Assembly (NCBI GenBank): GCA_947311285.1
Contig: CAMZKS010000052.1
Coordinates: 1 to 14,438, forward strand
DNA from: an uncultured bacterium
Lineage (GTDB): Bacteria; Patescibacteriota; Gracilibacteria; UBA4473
Direction of reading: 5' to 3'
DNA length: 14,438 bases
Shown here: positions 1 through 7,342 of the stretch, in pieces
How positions within the stretch are numbered: the stretch's first letter is position 1
How the letters are laid out: every line of letters begins with the position of its first letter
The notes under the pieces: generated by a model
Database searches by the model: none
What the model was told of the DNA's origin: nothing
The model's input: only the letters and a program-made list of their open reading frames with translations
Made by a program: the position numbers and the translations under genes

Positions 1-1246
1 ACATAATATTGATTCTCATCCACGGTTCTCGTAATTCGGTGTATTCTCCCGCGTCTGGTAGATCGGCCGGATTTGCCACCATTTCAACACTGCCGTCATT
101 ACGAATCATTTCGTAAGAAACCGATGGAGCGGTGATCATAATATCAAGATCAAACTCTCGTTCTAAACGTTCTTGCACAATGTCTAAATGTAGTAAACCC
201 AAGAAACCGACTCGAAATCCGTGCCCCAGAGATCCTGAGTGTTCCGGTTCATATTGAAGGGATGCATCATTAAGAGCGAGCTTCTCTAGGGCTTTTCGTA
301 GTAACGCAAAATCATCACCGGAAGTAGGGTAAACTCCCGCGTAAACAAAAGGTGTGACTTCGCTGTAACCCGGCAATGGCAGAGTTTTTTCTGTGTTTTT
401 TCCTTTATAGAAAGTCTCTCCTACTCGTGCATCTACTACATTTTTAAGACCGGTAACGACGTAACCAACTTCTCCCAAATTAAGTGACGGCATCGGGGAA
501 TATTTCGGATTCAAGAAACCAACTTCTAAGGCCTCAATCGTTCTTCCTGTACGAAGTAATTTTAATTTATCGCCTTTATTGATTTGCCCTTTAAAAACTC
601 GAATTGAACTTACAACCCCTCGGTAGGTGTCAAAGGTTGAATCAAATATAAGCGCCTTAGTTTCCCCATCAGTACTAAAAACTTCTTGGTTTTCAAAAAT
701 TTGATTATAACTTGGGTCGGGTACTCGCTCTAAGATAGCATCTAATAGTGCATCTACGTTAGTACCATCTTTAGCCGATACGGTTAAAATATCTTCGGCA
801 GGGAAGCCTAAGATATTTTCAATTTCTTCGGCTCGTTTTTCTGGTTCGGCAGCGGGTAAATCAATTTTATTAAGTACCGGAATAACAGTTAGCCCTTGTT
901 CCATGGCTAAAAAAACGTTGGCTAGTGTTTGGGCTTCAATGCCTTGGGTGGCATCAACGACTAAAATCGCTCCCTCACAGGCAGCGAGTGAGCGGCTGAC
1001 TTCATAGCTGAAATCAACGTGACCGGGGTTATCGATTAAATTTAATTGAGCCCCTTTCCAATTCATTCTAACCGGTTGTAGTTTAATGGTTATTCCGCGT
1101 TCTTGCTCCAAATCCATGGTATCGAGCATTTGCCCGGTTTTCATTTCACGTTTATTGAATGTGCCTGTGATTTCTAAAAATCGATCAGCGAGAGTGGATT
1201 TCCCATGATCAATATGAGCGATAATACAGAAGTTTCGTATGTCCAT
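1..1246 (-). CDS. lepA: Elongation factor 4 (LepA), 5' part, cut by the window edge
   Basis: LepA/EF4 is a ribosome-bound translational GTPase. Reading the complement from the ATG at 1246 gives MDIRNFCIIAHIDHGKSTLAD, a typical LepA start containing the P-loop (AHIDHGKST, residues about 9-17). Next come the switch I region (QERGITIK), the G3 motif as IDNPGHVDF, the NKID motif (VLNKIDLP) and, near the edge, LGLLHLDIVQERLEREF of domain III. About 415 codons are present of the usual roughly 600; no stop is reached, so the C-terminal domains lie outside the window. One oddity is Asn in place of the usual Thr in D-T-P-G-H; the DxxG pattern itself is kept. No Shine-Dalgarno precedes the ATG. A TACAAT hexamer ends 8 bases upstream, so the mRNA may be leaderless. 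Divergently transcribed from the prepilin genes. Family assignment is very secure. Confidence 0.97.
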   Translation of the reverse strand, partial: MDIRNFCIIAHIDHGKSTLADRFLEITGTFNKREMKTGQMLDTMDLEQERGITIKLQPVRMNWKGAQLNLIDNPGHVDFSYEVSRSLAACEGAILVVDATQGIEAQTLANVFLAMEQGLTVIPVLNKIDLPAAEPEKRAEEIENILGFPAEDILTVSAKDGTNVDALLDAILERVPDPSYNQIFENQEVFSTDGETKALIFDSTFDTYRGVVSSIRVFKGQINKGDKLKLLRTGRTIEALEVGFLNPKYSPMPSLNLGEVGYVVTGLKNVVDARVGETFYKGKNTEKTLPLPGYSEVTPFVYAGVYPTSGDDFALLRKALEKLALNDASLQYEPEHSGSLGHGFRVGFLGLLHLDIVQERLEREFDLDIMITAPSVSYEMIRNDGSVEMVANPADLPDAGEYTELREPWMRINIM

Positions 1247-1254
1247 GTGGCAAG

Positions 1255-1283
1255 ATTGTATTGCGGTGTCTTTTAGATACAAT
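1255..1283. promoter_or_regulatory. Mirrored divergent promoter between lepA and the prepilin genes
   Basis: Arms ATTGTAT (1255-1261) and ATACAAT (1277-1283) form a perfect 7-bp inverted repeat around a 15-bp spacer. On the plus strand this reads TTGTAT (1256-1261), 16 bp, TACAAT (1278-1283), 7 bp, ATG at 1291. On the minus strand it reads TTGTAT (1282-1277), 16 bp, TACAAT (1260-1255), 8 bp, ATG at 1246. Each -10 thus overlaps the -35 of the opposite promoter, and both predicted transcripts would begin at or next to the start codon. The -35 match is only TTG. The symmetry and the distances to both ATGs support the call; there is no transcript evidence. Confidence 0.6.
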
Positions 1284-1290
1284 AGTTTTG

Positions 1291-1887
1291 ATGCTTAAAA
1301 TTCGAGGTTTTACAATTATCGAAATCTTAACAACAATCACAATTTTGGGAATTGTGGCTAGTATTGCGGCTCCCGAATATTATCGTCTGAAGGATCGTGA
1401 TGATTATCGAGCTGAAGGACAAGGATTGTTTGATACACTGCTTGATGCTCGAAATGCGGCCTTAACAAATCGTTTTTGTGATGATGGATCCATTTCGGTG
1501 CGTTGGGCAGTAGCCGTTGAAACAAGCTCTAATCCTATTTCTTACCAGTTTCGTTGTTATAGTGGTGTCACGACTTTCGTAAATGAAGCGCCGGTGGTAG
1601 AAATGATTAAGTCCGAGCTTGAGGAAGTTGATTTCAATGAGAATTCAGCGCCTGCACCAATGGATGGCACGGCGAGTTTTACATTTCCTGACAGTATATT
1701 GATTAGCTTTTTTTCTGGGGGGGGTACGGGGCGTATTGACTTTCAAAAAGGAACATTGCAAAAAGCTGACTCACTGAAAATGATTGTTGGGCATAATACG
1801 ACGGGCTATCAACATACAATTTGTTTTAATCGAGTGTCAGGGTTTCCAACCTTCAATAAAACGGGTAACACCTGTCAAACCTATTAA
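1291..1887 (+). CDS. Prepilin-type protein, GspH/FimT-like minor pilin
   Basis: This is a 198-aa prepilin, processed at the membrane and built into a type IV pilus or pseudopilus. The class III leader is MLKIRG, with predicted peptidase cleavage after Gly6 before Phe7 (FTIIEIL). Glu11 is at mature position +5, as in nearly all type IV pilins, and a hydrophobic helix runs to about residue 27. The segment LFDTLLDARNAALTN after the helix and the C-terminal GRIDFQKG and ICFNRVSG stretches suggest the GspH/FimT subgroup, less securely than the prepilin call. Cys63, Cys89, Cys178 and Cys195 could form disulfides outside the cell. ATG 1291 is chosen over the in-frame TTG at 1261 because it gives a normal short leader and lies 7 bases after a -10-like TACAAT. 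First gene of a three-prepilin operon; it contains a T7 and a G8 run (1708-1724). Confidence 0.85.
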   Translation: MLKIRGFTIIEILTTITILGIVASIAAPEYYRLKDRDDYRAEGQGLFDTLLDARNAALTNRFCDDGSISVRWAVAVETSSNPISYQFRCYSGVTTFVNEAPVVEMIKSELEEVDFNENSAPAPMDGTASFTFPDSILISFFSGGGTGRIDFQKGTLQKADSLKMIVGHNTTGYQHTICFNRVSGFPTFNKTGNTCQTY

Positions 1888-2640
1888 ATGATAACTCAAC
1901 TTAAAATGTTCTTGTGCTGTAAAAAACACTCGGTTGCCCGAGGGGATACCATTTTAGAGGTCGTTATAGCTACAGCAATTTTAAGCACTGTGATGATTGC
2001 TACCTTTAGTATTTTACAACGAGCGATTGATACAAATTTAAATGTTAAGAATAGAGTTATTGCATTAAATATTGCCCGAGAGGGAATTGAGGCGGTGCGG
2101 AATATTCGTGACACAAACTGGTTGAAGTATTCGGGGGATCGTCGTAAAAAATGGCTTTGTTTGGATCAAGTGAGTGATAAAAATGCTTGCGATGGAAACC
2201 CTGCAGCGACAAAATTTATAAATGGAAATGATGAGAATGCCCCAGCTTATTATACGGTTGATTTTGACGACACAGATAATCGTTTTTATTTAAAGAACAG
2301 TGTTTTACAGGAAGAACTAAACCTTTTAGAGACTCAGACCGGGCAAGCCTTGTATCGTTTGTATTTAACACCTGGAACACCGAAAAGGTATACCCATAAT
2401 TCTGTGGGAAATACCCCTACCCCCTTTTACAGGCAGATTTATTTGGATATTGAGAACCCGTATGATGGAACTTTGACTGCCGCCGCGGAAGGTTTTTGTG
2501 GAACGGGTGATACGGATAATAGTTGTCGGAATTCTCGTTTAAAGATTGTGTCTCGTGTGTTTTGGAAGGAGGATTCTCGCGCTCGTCGTACCACATTAGA
2601 AGCTCATTTATATGATTTTTTTGAACGTAATGCCTATTAA
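1888..2640 (+). CDS. Prepilin-type protein, GspI/PilV-like minor pilin
   Basis: A 250-aa protein with a class III prepilin signal. The basic leader ends VARG, with cleavage expected after Gly19. The mature N-terminus is DTILEVVIATAILS, with Glu24 at +5 and a hydrophobic helix to about residue 42. Asp at mature +1 is unusual, since Phe or Met is common. The following ALNIAREGIEAVRNIRDTNW stretch is characteristic of GspI/PilV-type proteins, which help initiate the pilus or pseudopilus tip. The ATG directly abuts the TAA of the preceding gene with no Shine-Dalgarno, which suggests translational coupling; an in-frame ATG at 1906 is a weaker alternative. The 3' end overlaps the next prepilin gene. 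The exact subgroup is inferred from these stretches and from gene order. Confidence 0.85.
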   Translation: MITQLKMFLCCKKHSVARGDTILEVVIATAILSTVMIATFSILQRAIDTNLNVKNRVIALNIAREGIEAVRNIRDTNWLKYSGDRRKKWLCLDQVSDKNACDGNPAATKFINGNDENAPAYYTVDFDDTDNRFYLKNSVLQEELNLLETQTGQALYRLYLTPGTPKRYTHNSVGNTPTPFYRQIYLDIENPYDGTLTAAAEGFCGTGDTDNSCRNSRLKIVSRVFWKEDSRARRTTLEAHLYDFFERNAY

Positions 2641-3700
2641 AAATAGTAAACCGACTTCTCTTACTTTACTTCAGTCTCGTCGGGGTGGTTTTACTTTGCT
2701 CGAAACACTTGTTGCAACAGGAATCGCCTCAATAATTATTACATCGGCCCTAAGTGTGGTGGCTTCAATTTATTTTAGTCAAAAAAAAGTGCAGTTTTCT
2801 CATGATTTTTATGCAGAAGCTCGTTTTTTGATGGAACGGATATCACAAGTAACGCGCAATAATACGATTGATTATGATCGTTATTTTTTAGAGTACGGCC
2901 CCACGAACGTAGATTGTCCAAGTGGCTTTAAAACGGGAGTGGGAGGGCAGACGCCTCAAGGGCACGTTGAGGGTAGTGCTATCGATAAGGCGAATCGTGC
3001 CACGCTGGGCTATAGCACTATTTTTTATTGGGACACGAATGCGGACGGTATTCCTGATCGTAATTTAGGGGGAATGGTTTTAAATGGCTCAACCGAAGAT
3101 GGTTGCACTAAGGCCTTTAGTGAAACGCAGGATATTTCTCGTTTATTTTTAGTTAATTCAGGGCGCACTATGCGAGTTGAAATTAGGTATGATGGAGCCC
3201 CAGCTTATAAAGTGTCTATGTCTCGGCAATTAGGAGCTGATACGAATGGAGATGGGACAACGGATACTTGGGGACCAACTGACACTAATGATGATGGTGA
3301 CATCGAGGCGGGGGACTTGGACGTTGCGATAGAATGGACCGGATCAGAATGTCAATTATTGGTAAACGCTAATGCAGATTCTGATTTTGACGATGAAAAT
3401 GAGCGATTTTCCGTTTTGGGTAATGCCACGACTGAATCTTGGTGTGATCAATCTCATATTATGCAAAACATATCACCTGTGGCCTTACAAATAGAAGATT
3501 TGTCGTTCACCCCTGTGCCTGTTTATGATCCTTACCTGGCGTTCAGAAATGATAAGGCACAAGTGCATCCGCAAGTGTTTATTAATCTTGGTGCAAGCTT
3601 GAGAAACCCTGATCGTTACGGTTTTGAGAATGCTAATATTCCAAGTTTGAATTTTCAAACACTGGTAAGTTCACGTGTATTTGGAAACATTCGTCGTTAA
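2630..3700 (+). CDS. Prepilin-type protein, GspJ/PilW-like, with calcium-loop-like repeats
   Basis: About 356 aa from ATG 2630, or 362 aa from the in-frame ATG at 2612; both overlap the preceding gene, by 11 or 29 bases. The leader ends SRRGG, followed by FTLLETLVATGIAS with Glu at +5 and a hydrophobic helix. The globular part is unusually rich in Asp-loop motifs resembling EF-hand, dockerin or thrombospondin-type-3 calcium loops. Numbered from 2612 they are DTNADGIPDRN (141-151), DTNGDGTTDTW (210-220), DTNDDGDIEAGD (224-235) and an Asp-rich stretch at 252-264. Gene order after GspH- and GspI-like genes suggests a GspJ/PilW-like minor pilin, perhaps a calcium-stabilised tip subunit. Last gene of the pilin operon; no strong terminator follows. 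The prepilin call is firm. Calcium binding and the subgroup are inference. Confidence 0.84.
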   Translation: MPIKNSKPTSLTLLQSRRGGFTLLETLVATGIASIIITSALSVVASIYFSQKKVQFSHDFYAEARFLMERISQVTRNNTIDYDRYFLEYGPTNVDCPSGFKTGVGGQTPQGHVEGSAIDKANRATLGYSTIFYWDTNADGIPDRNLGGMVLNGSTEDGCTKAFSETQDISRLFLVNSGRTMRVEIRYDGAPAYKVSMSRQLGADTNGDGTTDTWGPTDTNDDGDIEAGDLDVAIEWTGSECQLLVNANADSDFDDENERFSVLGNATTESWCDQSHIMQNISPVALQIEDLSFTPVPVYDPYLAFRNDKAQVHPQVFINLGASLRNPDRYGFENANIPSLNFQTLVSSRVFGNIRR

Positions 3701-3781
3701 ATCCGGCTTTTGATTTAAATAATTGAGAATTCTCTTTAGAATGAACGCGATCTAAGTTTTGCTTATTAAACTAAATTTTAA
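3701..3781 (+). other. Short intergenic region before gltX
   Basis: This AT-rich gap contains the perfect 10-bp palindrome GAGAATTCTC (3725-3734) followed by a short T-run. That is too small to be called a terminator. A -10-like TAAACT lies 9 bases before the gltX ATG, without a convincing -35. No Shine-Dalgarno is seen. It may hold the gltX promoter, but this is not clear. Confidence 0.3.
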
Positions 3782-4549
3782 ATGGCTGAAAATAATGTGC
3801 CAGTGGTCGTACGAATGCCGCCGTCTCCAACGGGACATTTGCATTTAGGTACAGCCAGAACGGCCTTGTTTAACTGGTTGTTTGCCAAAAAGTATGGTGG
3901 TCAGATAGTTTTTAGGTGGGAAGATACTGATAAAGAGCGATCAAAAACCGAACATGAAACCGAAATACTAGAAGGCTTGAAATGGCTAGGGATGGATTTC
4001 GAGAAAGAGTCGAGTTTGATGGTGAGACAAACGGAGTCTTTGGGGAAGCATACAGAGGTTTTGCAAGATTTGTGGGAGCGAGGGAAAGTGTTTCCTTGTT
4101 TTACCACGCCAGCCGAATTAGAGGCCTTGCGAGATGAAGCGAACCAGAAAAAAGAAGGGTTTGTGTTTTGGTCCCCTTTTCGTGACGAAGAACGATCAGA
4201 ACTAGAGACAAAAATGAAAAGTGGTAAGCCGTTTGCCTGGCGTTTAAAGGTTCCCACGAATGAGACTGTAGCTTACAGTGATGAAATTAGAGGTGAGACA
4301 AAAGTGAATACCGCTACGTTGGGAGACTTTGTGGTGGCGCGTAGCGATGGATCGGTTTTGTATATGCTGGCGAATGTGATTGATGATCATGAGCAGGGTA
4401 TTACGCACGTTATTCGAGGAGAAGATCATATTTCAAATACGCCCAAACAACTACTTTGTTGGCGAGCGTTAGACGTTGATCCGCCGATTTATGCTCACAT
4501 TCCTTTAGTGCTGATTCGCAAAAACGAAAACTTTCAAAAAGACGAGTAG
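3782..4549 (+). CDS. gltX: Glutamyl-tRNA synthetase, N-terminal part, ended by a frameshift
   Basis: GltX charges tRNA-Glu (and often tRNA-Gln) with glutamate in the cytoplasm. This frame carries the class I synthetase catalytic domain. PSPTGHLHLGTARTALFNW (residues 15-33) holds the HIGH-type signature, RWEDTDKERS matches the FRIEDTD region, and NVIDDHEQGITHVIRGEDHISNTPKQ binds the tRNA acceptor and adenylate. The reading runs correctly to HIPLVL and then goes out of frame at an A5 tract (4520-4524), ending at a TAG at 4547. The last roughly ten residues are therefore not native. The KLSKR signature follows immediately in the +2 (equivalently -1) frame. Joined with the next part, the protein would be about 490 aa, normal for the family. 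ATG 3782 gives a standard short N-terminus. Identity is certain; whether the break is biological or an assembly error is not. Confidence 0.93.
   Translation: MAENNVPVVVRMPPSPTGHLHLGTARTALFNWLFAKKYGGQIVFRWEDTDKERSKTEHETEILEGLKWLGMDFEKESSLMVRQTESLGKHTEVLQDLWERGKVFPCFTTPAELEALRDEANQKKEGFVFWSPFRDEERSELETKMKSGKPFAWRLKVPTNETVAYSDEIRGETKVNTATLGDFVVARSDGSVLYMLANVIDDHEQGITHVIRGEDHISNTPKQLLCWRALDVDPPIYAHIPLVLIRKNENFQKDE
4520..4524 (+). other. gltX: Frameshift site in gltX (A5 tract)
   Basis: The 5' frame reads cgc aaa aac gaa here, while the KLSKR frame reads aaa cga aaa ctt tca aaa aga. One extra A, or a -1 slip, restores PLVL-IRKKR-KLSKRR. The five residues between PLVL and KLSKR match the usual spacing in GluRS. 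The site is not a good -1 slippery heptamer: C-AAA-AAC re-pairs poorly. Confidence 0.85.
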
Positions 4550-5253
4550 AGGCGGGTGTAGCGGTGTTAGTACCTGACTTTCAGGCTCAAGGTTTTGTGC
4601 CAGAAGCGGTAATAAATGGCTTAGCCTTTATTGGCTGGCATCCTAAAACGACTACCGACGAGGTGTTTTGTTTGGAGGAGTTAGAACAGCTATTTGATTT
4701 GGCGGGTGTGAACAAGGGGGCAGCGCAGTACGATTTTGAAAAAATGCGTTGGTACAACCAGCAATGGTTGCAAAAATTAACACCAGAAAATTTAGTAATT
4801 CAATTTTTAACTTGGGCAGAAAAATTTGATGCAAACCACTTAGAGTTACTAGAAACCAATAAAGAAAAGCTAGCAAAAATTTTGCCGATAATAGCGCAAA
4901 AAGCGAAAACGTTTGCAGAGTTTTACGAAGCTTTAGAATATTTTTTAGTGGCGCCGATTATCGATAAATCTCATTTAGGAAACGAAAAAATGAAGGTTGA
5001 TGAAGCTTTGGCATTAAGTGTTTTGCAGGCTGTTGCCACCTTGTTGCATAATATTGATGAGGCTGATTTTAATGCGGAAATGATACGTGAAAAAGCAATT
5101 GAAGGTATTGCGGCCATGGAACTTAAAAATGGTCAGTTTTTGAACCCGTTTAGATACGCGTTATCAGGGCGAGACAAATCTTCAGGTCCATTTGAGATAG
5201 CTGCGATTATTGGAAAGGAGGAAAGTTTAAAACGAATTAATGCTTATCTTTGA
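4522..5253 (+). CDS. gltX: Glutamyl-tRNA synthetase, C-terminal part, after the frameshift
   Basis: This frame continues GltX from the KMSKS-class signature KLSKRR (4528-4545) through QGFVPEAVINGLAFIGWHPKT, the standard sequence linking the catalytic core to the helical anticodon-binding domain. It ends in a typical C-terminal helical region containing NPFRYALSGRDKSSGPFEIAAIIGKE (the LR-x-ALTG-x-x-SPP-like motif). On its own it could start only at GTG 4564, which would exclude KLSKR, so an independent functional protein is unlikely. The frame is clean over about 240 codons, with no other lesion, which argues against an old pseudogene. The gene ends with TGA, the only TGA stop seen among the genes of this window, and overlaps the next gene by 14 bases. 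Confidence 0.9.
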   Translation, partial: KRKLSKRRVEAGVAVLVPDFQAQGFVPEAVINGLAFIGWHPKTTTDEVFCLEELEQLFDLAGVNKGAAQYDFEKMRWYNQQWLQKLTPENLVIQFLTWAEKFDANHLELLETNKEKLAKILPIIAQKAKTFAEFYEALEYFLVAPIIDKSHLGNEKMKVDEALALSVLQAVATLLHNIDEADFNAEMIREKAIEGIAAMELKNGQFLNPFRYALSGRDKSSGPFEIAAIIGKEESLKRINAYL

Positions 5254-5488
5254 AATGGATGCTTTAAAAACTTTTGGAAAAAAATTGTGGAAAGGATGGA
5301 TGTGGTTCGCTGAAAAAATCGGCTGGATTAATCAGCAAATCTTACTGGGCGTCGTCTATTTTATTTTCATTGGTATTTATGCACTTATTTATGATGCAAT
5401 AAAACTCTTTAAGCACAAACCTGAAACTATGTGGCGTGAGTTTGAACATCAACCAGAAACGCTTGAAGCTTTAGAAAAACAATTTTAA
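5240..5488 (+). CDS. Small SxtJ-like membrane protein
   Basis: An 82-aa protein with one clear transmembrane segment (residues about 33-52, ILLGVVYFIFIGIYALIYDA). It is flanked by a basic, Trp-rich amphipathic N-terminus (KTFGKKLWKGWMWFAEKIG) and a charged C-terminal tail. The pattern W-x-FA-x-x-IG followed by ILL-x-VVYF resembles the SxtJ family, small membrane proteins that accompany NodU/CmcH carbamoyltransferases; this rests on memory of the pattern, not a search. Position supports it: the stop overlaps the carbamoyltransferase start as TAATG, so the two are very likely translated together. The start at 5240 overlaps gltX by 14 bases; ATG 5255, one base after the gltX stop, is an alternative giving 77 aa. 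An AAGGAGG at about 5215-5221 is too far upstream for either. Molecular role unknown. Confidence 0.75.
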   Translation: MLIFEMDALKTFGKKLWKGWMWFAEKIGWINQQILLGVVYFIFIGIYALIYDAIKLFKHKPETMWREFEHQPETLEALEKQF

Positions 5489-7287
5489 TGTCTGATAATA
5501 AACCCACTTATCTTCTCGGTCTAGCCTGTTTTTATCACGATAGTAGCGCGTGTTTGTTAAAAGATGGTGTGGTGATTGCGGCGGCGCAAGAGGAGCGTTT
5601 TACCCGAATTAAACATGATGAAAACTTTCCAGAATACTCTGTAAATTATTGTTTAGAAGCCGCCGATATTACGCTGGATCAATTATCTGGGGTTTGTTTT
5701 TATGAAAAACCTCTGTGGAAGTTTGAGCGCTTATTGCTGACTTATATTCAAGAATGGCCACGCGGATTCTTTTCTTTTTTAAAAGCGATGCGAGCTTGGC
5801 TAAACAAAAAACTGTGGATGGAACATATTATTTGCAAAGAGTTAGGCAAAGTTTCTGGTATTAAAAACAAGAAAGGAAAGTCAGTGCCTTATAGTGGTAA
5901 AATCTATTATGTGCCGCATCATTTAAGCCATGCGGCTTCGACTTACTATCCTTCGAATTTTAAAAATGCGACCGTGTTAACCGTTGATGGTGTGGGCGAA
6001 CGGTCAACGAGCACTATTGCGCTTGGTGAGGAGCAAAAATTAACGCTTAAAGAAGAAATAGTTTTTCCTGATTCATTGGGTTTGCTATACAGTGCCTTTA
6101 CCTATTATTTGGGATTCAAAGTTAATAGTGGTGAATACAAAGTGATGGGGCTTGCTCCTTATGGGACGGCCAGATATACAAAAGAAATAGAAGCCCTTAT
6201 TGAAATATTTGCAGATGGAAGTTTTCGACTAAAGCCTGAATTCTTTGCTTACCGGTATGGTTTAAAAATGACCTCTAGTAAGTTTGCCAAACATTTTGGT
6301 CGGCCAGTGCGAAACACTGACGATGAATTAACTCAGTGGCATAAAGATATGGCGGCCAGCTTACAACAAGTTGCGGAAGAGCTAATGCTTAATCTTGTTC
6401 GCTATGCGCATAAGCAATACGGTGGCAAAAACCTTTGTTTATCTGGTGGAGTGGCTTTGAACTGTGTGGCGAATGGTCGAATTGTGCGAGAAGGTCCATT
6501 TAAAAATGTTTATATTTTCCCGGCGGCGGGTGATGCGGGTGGAAGTGTTGGGGCCACCTTATATGTTAATTCAATTATTGATCCGAAGCCTAAAGCTAAG
6601 TCAATAGAAACTATTTACTTGGGGCCAAAATTTAGCAATCAAATGATTGAAAGCTTTCTGCAAGATTCTGGCATAAAGTACGATAAAATAGATACAGCCG
6701 CTGATCGAGCCGTGAAAGTGGGACAACTTTTAGCGGATAATAATGTGATTGGCTTATTTCAAGGTCGGATGGAATTTGGGCCACGAGCCCTTGGAAATCG
6801 ATCAATTATTGCTGACCCAAGAAAACCCGAGAATTGGAAACGCGTAAATATTAAAATTAAGTTTAGAGAAGACTTTAGACCCTTTGCCCCAAGTGTGATG
6901 GCGGATAAAGCACAAGATATTTTTGATTTAAGAGGCGTTGATAGCCCTTATATGCTTTTAACAGCTGGAACTAAAGTGAAAGATTTACCGGCGATCACGC
7001 ATGTAAATAGCTCGGCGCGAATTCAAACGGTGTCTGCAGAAGATAACAAACCTTATTACGATATATTATCGGCTTTTAATGATTTAACGAATTGCCCAGT
7101 GGTAATTAATACGTCGCTTAATGTGCGAGGTGAACCCATTGTGTGGGACCACATTGATGCCTTTAAGTGTTTTATTCGTACGGATATGGATATTTTAGTG
7201 TTAGAAAATTTTATTATTAATGCGGAAGAAGTAGATAAAAACTTTTTCAAAACTAAGTTCGAATTAGAAGTGTTTGCGGATGATTAA
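5488..7287 (+). CDS. Carbamoyltransferase, NodU/CmcH family
   Basis: A 599-aa enzyme expected to transfer a carbamoyl group from carbamoyl phosphate, via carbamoyl-adenylate, to a hydroxyl of a sugar or secondary metabolite, as in NodU, CmcH and TobZ. The N-terminal actin-like domain shows YLLGLACFYHDSSACLL (8-24), QEERFTRIKHD (34-44), the metal-binding HHLSHAAS (144-151), LTVDGVGE, NSGEYKVMGLAPYG (213-226), LCLSGGVALNCVANG (316-330) and GDAGGSVGA (348-356). The C-terminal YrdC-like adenylation domain shows GRMEFGPRALGNRSI (426-440), REDFRPFAPSV (460-470) and NTSLNVRGEPI (541-551). Length and motifs indicate a complete enzyme. It starts at TAATG with the SxtJ-like gene and precedes an SGNH hydrolase-like gene. 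This context suggests modification of a surface glycan or exported product; the true substrate is not visible in the sequence. Confidence 0.95.
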   Translation: MSDNKPTYLLGLACFYHDSSACLLKDGVVIAAAQEERFTRIKHDENFPEYSVNYCLEAADITLDQLSGVCFYEKPLWKFERLLLTYIQEWPRGFFSFLKAMRAWLNKKLWMEHIICKELGKVSGIKNKKGKSVPYSGKIYYVPHHLSHAASTYYPSNFKNATVLTVDGVGERSTSTIALGEEQKLTLKEEIVFPDSLGLLYSAFTYYLGFKVNSGEYKVMGLAPYGTARYTKEIEALIEIFADGSFRLKPEFFAYRYGLKMTSSKFAKHFGRPVRNTDDELTQWHKDMAASLQQVAEELMLNLVRYAHKQYGGKNLCLSGGVALNCVANGRIVREGPFKNVYIFPAAGDAGGSVGATLYVNSIIDPKPKAKSIETIYLGPKFSNQMIESFLQDSGIKYDKIDTAADRAVKVGQLLADNNVIGLFQGRMEFGPRALGNRSIIADPRKPENWKRVNIKIKFREDFRPFAPSVMADKAQDIFDLRGVDSPYMLLTAGTKVKDLPAITHVNSSARIQTVSAEDNKPYYDILSAFNDLTNCPVVINTSLNVRGEPIVWDHIDAFKCFIRTDMDILVLENFIINAEEVDKNFFKTKFELEVFADD

Positions 7288-7294
7288 ACTAAAC

Positions 7295-7342
7295 TTAAGT
7301 TCGAACTCTAATACCAAATACACTTGTAGAGTTCGAACTTAA
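7295..7342. repeat. Inverted repeat with two AGTTCGAACT palindromes, candidate operator
   Basis: Arms TTAAGTTCGAACTCTA (7295-7310) and its exact complement TAGAGTTCGAACTTAA (7327-7342) are 16 bp each, with a 16-bp spacer. Each arm contains the perfect 10-bp palindrome AGTTCGAACT (7298-7307 and 7330-7339), with centres 32 bp apart, about three helical turns. The second palindrome falls between the putative -35 and -10 of the downstream gene. No T-run follows on either strand, so an operator is more likely than an intrinsic terminator. As RNA it could also form a long hairpin. Confidence 0.6.

Noticed and set aside
1261..1290. TTG-initiated extension of the first prepilin
   Set aside because: It would add residues before a normal six-residue leader and lie inside the putative promoter. 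ATG 1291 fits better. The same reasoning rejects TTG starts at 9099, 10777 and 12021.
1896..2114. Minus-strand reading frames under the prepilin, gltX, carbamoyltransferase and reductase genes
   Set aside because: They are short, overlap strongly supported genes, lack recognisable domains and have no start context.
3725..3734. GAGAATTCTC palindrome as a terminator of the pilin operon
   Set aside because: The palindrome has no loop, is only 10 bp, and is followed by just a short T-run.
4517..4530. Programmed -1 ribosomal frameshift signal in gltX
   Set aside because: The heptamer C-AAA-AAC does not allow standard tandem re-pairing, and no clear downstream stem or upstream Shine-Dalgarno stimulator is seen. 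Left as an open frame break.
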